Assembly (NCBI GenBank): GCA_910577235.1
Contig: CAJTMX010000020.1
Coordinates: 1 to 64,000, forward strand
Direction of reading: 5' to 3'
Origin: an uncultured Acetatifactor sp.
GTDB lineage: Bacteria > Bacillota > Clostridia > Lachnospirales > Lachnospiraceae
Length of the DNA stretch: 64,000 nt
Shown: in pieces, positions 61,251 to 64,000 of the stretch
How the letters are laid out: every line of letters begins with the position of its first letter
Position numbering within the stretch: position 1 is the stretch's first letter
Program-made: the position numbers and the translations under genes
The notes under the pieces: model-generated
Database searches by the model: none
Seen by the model: only the letters and a program-made list of their open reading frames with translations
Told to the model about the DNA's origin: nothing

Positions 61251-62795
61251 ATGAGCAAGAAACCGGTTGTATTAATGATTTTGGACGGCTACGGTTTAAA
61301 TGAGAAAAAGGATGGCAATGCCGTGGTCCAGGCGAAAAAGCCCAATATGGATAAATTGATGGGGGAGTGTCCCTGGGTAAGAGGCAATGCCAGCGGTATG
61401 GCAGTGGGTCTGCCGGAGGGGCAGATGGGCAACTCCGAGGTGGGGCATTTGAACATGGGCGCGGGCCGTATCGTGTATCAGGAACTGACAAGGATCACCA
61501 AGGAGATCATGGACGGTACTTTCTTTGAGAATCCGGCGCTTTTAAAGGCAGTGGAGAACTGTAAGAAAAACGGAAGTTCCCTGCATCTGATGGGCCTTTT
61601 GTCCGACGGCGGCGTACACAGCCACAACACCCATCTGTACGGTCTGCTGGAGCTGGCAAAGAGAAACGGCCTGGAAAAAGTGTATGTACACTGTTTCCTG
61701 GACGGCAGAGACACGCCTCCCGCCAGCGGTAAGGGTTTTGCGGAAGCGCTGACTGCGGAGATGGAGAAGATCGGCGTGGGCAGGATCGCCACTGTGATGG
61801 GCCGCTATTATGCCATGGACAGGGATAACAACTACGACAGAGTGAAACTGGCTTACGATGCTATGACAAAGGGCGAAGGGCTGACTGCGGCCTGCGGTAT
61901 CTGCGGTATCCAGCAGTCCTATGACCGGGAGGAGACGGATGAGTTCGTCAAACCCACGGTGGCCGTGGAAGACGGCAAGCCCGTTGCCACCGTGCAGGAC
62001 GGAGATTCCGTAGTGTTCTTCAATTTCCGCCCGGACCGCGCCAGAGAGATCAGCAGAGCGTTCTGTGACGATGATTTCAAGGGATTTGACCGCGGCCCCA
62101 GAAAGGACATTACTTTCGTGTGTTTCAGCGATTACGACCCCACTATATTAAATAAGGAGGTTGCGTTCCACAAGGTGGCTGTCACCAATACTTTCGGCGA
62201 GTGGCTGGCTGCGGGCGGCATGACCCAGGCCCGTATCGCGGAGACGGAGAAATATGCCCATGTGACCTTCTTTTTCAACGGCGGCGTGGAGGAGCCCAAC
62301 CCCGGTGAGGACAGGGTGCTGGTGAATTCCCCCAAGGATGTGGCCACCTATGATCTCAAGCCGCAGATGAGCGCCTATGAAGTCTGTGACAAGCTGTGCC
62401 AGGCCATTCGCGGAGGCAAGTATGACGTGATCATCATTAATTTTGCCAATCCGGATATGGTGGGACATACCGGCGTGATGGACGCGGCGGTGAAAGCGGT
62501 AGAGGCAGTGGATGAATGCGTTGGCAGGGCGGTAGAGGCTATCCGTGAGGTGGACGGCGTTATGTTTATCTGCGCGGATCACGGCAATGCGGAGCAGCTT
62601 GTGGACTATGAGAGCGGAGCGCCTTTCACCGCCCATACTACCAATCAGGTTCCCTTTATCCTGGTGAACGCCGATCCCGGGTACGGACTGCGGGAAGGCG
62701 GTTGTCTGGCGGATATCGTCCCCACTCTGATCGAGCTGATGGGCAAGGAGCAGCCTCAGGAAATGACGGGAAAGAGCCTGCTGGTAAGAAAATAG
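61251..62795 (+). CDS. gpmI: 2,3-bisphosphoglycerate-independent phosphoglycerate mutase
   Basis: The 514-residue glycolytic enzyme interconverts 3- and 2-phosphoglycerate. Metal ligands and nucleophile match the family: Asp12 (MILDGYGLN) and Ser62 (GQMGNSEVGHLNMG), with later FNFRPDRAREIS, ANPDMVGHTG and ICADHGNAEQ blocks. ATG 61251 follows GGAGGAAAT. It has its own promoter. Confidence 0.97.
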   Translation: MSKKPVVLMILDGYGLNEKKDGNAVVQAKKPNMDKLMGECPWVRGNASGMAVGLPEGQMGNSEVGHLNMGAGRIVYQELTRITKEIMDGTFFENPALLKAVENCKKNGSSLHLMGLLSDGGVHSHNTHLYGLLELAKRNGLEKVYVHCFLDGRDTPPASGKGFAEALTAEMEKIGVGRIATVMGRYYAMDRDNNYDRVKLAYDAMTKGEGLTAACGICGIQQSYDREETDEFVKPTVAVEDGKPVATVQDGDSVVFFNFRPDRAREISRAFCDDDFKGFDRGPRKDITFVCFSDYDPTILNKEVAFHKVAVTNTFGEWLAAGGMTQARIAETEKYAHVTFFFNGGVEEPNPGEDRVLVNSPKDVATYDLKPQMSAYEVCDKLCQAIRGGKYDVIIINFANPDMVGHTGVMDAAVKAVEAVDECVGRAVEAIREVDGVMFICADHGNAEQLVDYESGAPFTAHTTNQVPFILVNADPGYGLREGGCLADIVPTLIELMGKEQPQEMTGKSLLVRK

Positions 62796-62972
62796 ACAGA
62801 GCGCGTGACGGGGGTTTGGGCGCGCGATATCGCTGTATGGGCACGCCCGGACGGTTCTGGCAGGAACCGATGTCTGTCTAAGCGGACGGCTGATAAGGTT
62901 TGGCAGGAACAGGCGTCTGTGGGGGGTAAGGTAAAGGCCGATACGGTTTTTGCAAAAGATCTGGAGGGTAGT

Positions 62973-63995
62973 ATGGCAAAAGTTACATTGGGAAGAACAG
63001 GGATCACCGTGGAGAAAAACGCCTTCGGAGCGCTGCCGATCCAGCGCATTGGCAGACAGGAGGCGGTGCGGCTGCTGCGTAAGGCGTATGAGCATGGCGT
63101 GACGTTTTTTGATACGGCCAGATGGTATACGGACAGTGAGGAAAAGGTGGGAGAAGCCTTTGACGGAATGCGGGAAAAGGTGTTTATCGCCACCAAGACG
63201 GGAGCAACGGATGCAGAGGGATTTTGGAGGGATCTGGAGACTTCCCTGGGCAATCTGCGGACGGATTATATTGATATCTATCAGTTTCATAATCCCGGGT
63301 TCTGTCCCCGTCCGGGGGATGGCACCGGGCTCTATGAGGCCATGCTGGAGGCGAAAGCCCAGGGCAAGGTGCGTCATATAGGCATCACCAACCACAGGCT
63401 GAATGTGGCGGCGGAGGCAGTGGAGAGCGGGCTGTACGAGACATTGCAGTTTCCTTTCTGCTATCTGGCCACGGAGAAAGATATTGAGCTGGCGCAAAAG
63501 ACAAGGCAGGCGGGTATGGGTTTTATCGCCATGAAAGCGCTGTCCGGCGGTCTGATCACCAATTCCGCGGCCGCATATGCCTTTTTGGCCCGGTATGAAC
63601 ATGTGCTGCCGATATGGGGGGTACAGAGGGAGTCTGAGCTGGATGAGTTTTTATCTTATATTGACAATCCCCCTGAGATGAGTGAAGAACTCGAGGCAGT
63701 GATCGCCCGGGACAGGGAAGAACTGCTGGGAGATTTCTGCAGGGGCTGCGGGTACTGTATGCCCTGTCCCGCGGGGATCGAGATCAACAATATGGCCCGG
63801 ATGAGCCTGATGATACGGCGGGCACCCTCCCAGGCCCAGTTGACGCCCGAGATGCAGGAAAAGATGCACAGGATAAAAGAGTGTCTGCACTGCGGTAAAT
63901 GTAAGAGCAAATGCCCTTACGGGCTGGATACGCCTGCGCTTTTGGAGAAAAATTATCAGGATTATCTGGAGATCCTGGCGGGAAAAGAATACTGA
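62973..63995 (+). CDS. Aldo/keto reductase with C-terminal [4Fe-4S] ferredoxin domain
   Basis: This 340-residue protein has an AKR barrel (about 1-245) with Asp47, Tyr52 (FDTARWYTDSE) and Lys75 (ATKTG), and a His in YQFHNPG. Residues 250-320 carry two Cys clusters: C256, C259, C262, C265 (CRGCGYCMPC) and C304, C307, C310, C314 (CLHCGKCKSKC), so it should bind two iron-sulfur clusters. It belongs to the clostridial AKR-ferredoxin fusions; substrate unknown. ATG 62973 follows GGAGGG. The gene is complete, five bases before the window end. The 177-base gap before it holds an imperfect repeat near 62858 and 62901. Confidence 0.9.
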   Translation: MAKVTLGRTGITVEKNAFGALPIQRIGRQEAVRLLRKAYEHGVTFFDTARWYTDSEEKVGEAFDGMREKVFIATKTGATDAEGFWRDLETSLGNLRTDYIDIYQFHNPGFCPRPGDGTGLYEAMLEAKAQGKVRHIGITNHRLNVAAEAVESGLYETLQFPFCYLATEKDIELAQKTRQAGMGFIAMKALSGGLITNSAAAYAFLARYEHVLPIWGVQRESELDEFLSYIDNPPEMSEELEAVIARDREELLGDFCRGCGYCMPCPAGIEINNMARMSLMIRRAPSQAQLTPEMQEKMHRIKECLHCGKCKSKCPYGLDTPALLEKNYQDYLEILAGKEY

Positions 63996-64000
63996 TACCG

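Noticed and set aside
62858..62921. Two copies of TGGCAGGAAC followed by GTCTGT, 43 bases apart, before the aldo/keto reductase gene
   Set aside because: Short and imperfect; no dyad symmetry or promoter geometry that supports a function.
62148..63602. Open frame of 484 codons opposite gpmI and the aldo/keto reductase
   Set aside because: It spans two real genes and the gap between them with no plausible protein motif.

Overview
The window looks like a chromosomal segment of a motile, Gram-positive gut anaerobe of the Lachnospiraceae (Clostridia, Roseburia/Eubacterium type). This is inferred from the topA-codY-flgB order, a FliY-type switch protein, CheC/CheD chemotaxis, the sigD-to-rpsB-tsf junction known from Bacillus, strong purine-rich ribosome binding sites, frequent TTG/GTG starts, lipobox solute-binding proteins, and mixed base composition (AT-rich spacers, GC-rich codon ends). 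No rRNA, tRNA, CRISPR array or insertion sequence was seen.

Layout. (1) 1-2060: a small cysteine-rich exported protein behind a consensus sigma-A promoter, then a solute-binding lipoprotein and a terminator. (2) 2091-7171: an NAD salvage operon: NrtR-type regulator, nicotinamidase, nicotinate phosphoribosyltransferase and glutamine-dependent NAD synthetase, preceded by two near-identical palindromes that overlap its promoter. (3) 7181-10323: topA and codY. (4) 10334-45953: a continuous fla/che locus of about 37 genes on one strand: rod, MS ring, switch, export ATPase, hook, stator, export gate, FlhF/FlhG, a PilZ protein, CheB/A/W/C/D, sigma-28, a FapA-family protein and three poorly known genes. 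(5) 45954-47940: rpsB-tsf with its own promoter and terminator. (6) 47947-48950: a CPBP membrane protease. (7) 48956-58577: a candidate transport locus with two large lipoproteins (N-terminal propeller-like domain plus solute-binding domain), two sugar-type ABC permeases, an HlyD/YknX-like adaptor and a lone MacB-core-like membrane protein, with no ATPase. (8) 58557-64000: YgjP-type metallopeptidase (minus), thiamine pyrophosphokinase, CDF transporter (minus), phosphoglycerate mutase, and an aldo/keto reductase fused to a ferredoxin domain.

How they work together. Region 2 would convert nicotinamide to NAD under NrtR control. CodY lies directly upstream of the flagellar operon, as in Bacillus, and the operon appears to have a sigma-A promoter at its head and a well-formed internal sigma-28 promoter before fliK. 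Many genes overlap at start/stop codons, suggesting translational coupling. The items most worth following up are the ATPase-less transporter locus with its tandem TCTTAAGA promoter sites, the FlgD fused to a surface-protein-type helical domain, the internal sigma-28 promoter, and the candidate NrtR operator pair. All functions are read from sequence by eye; no database search was run.
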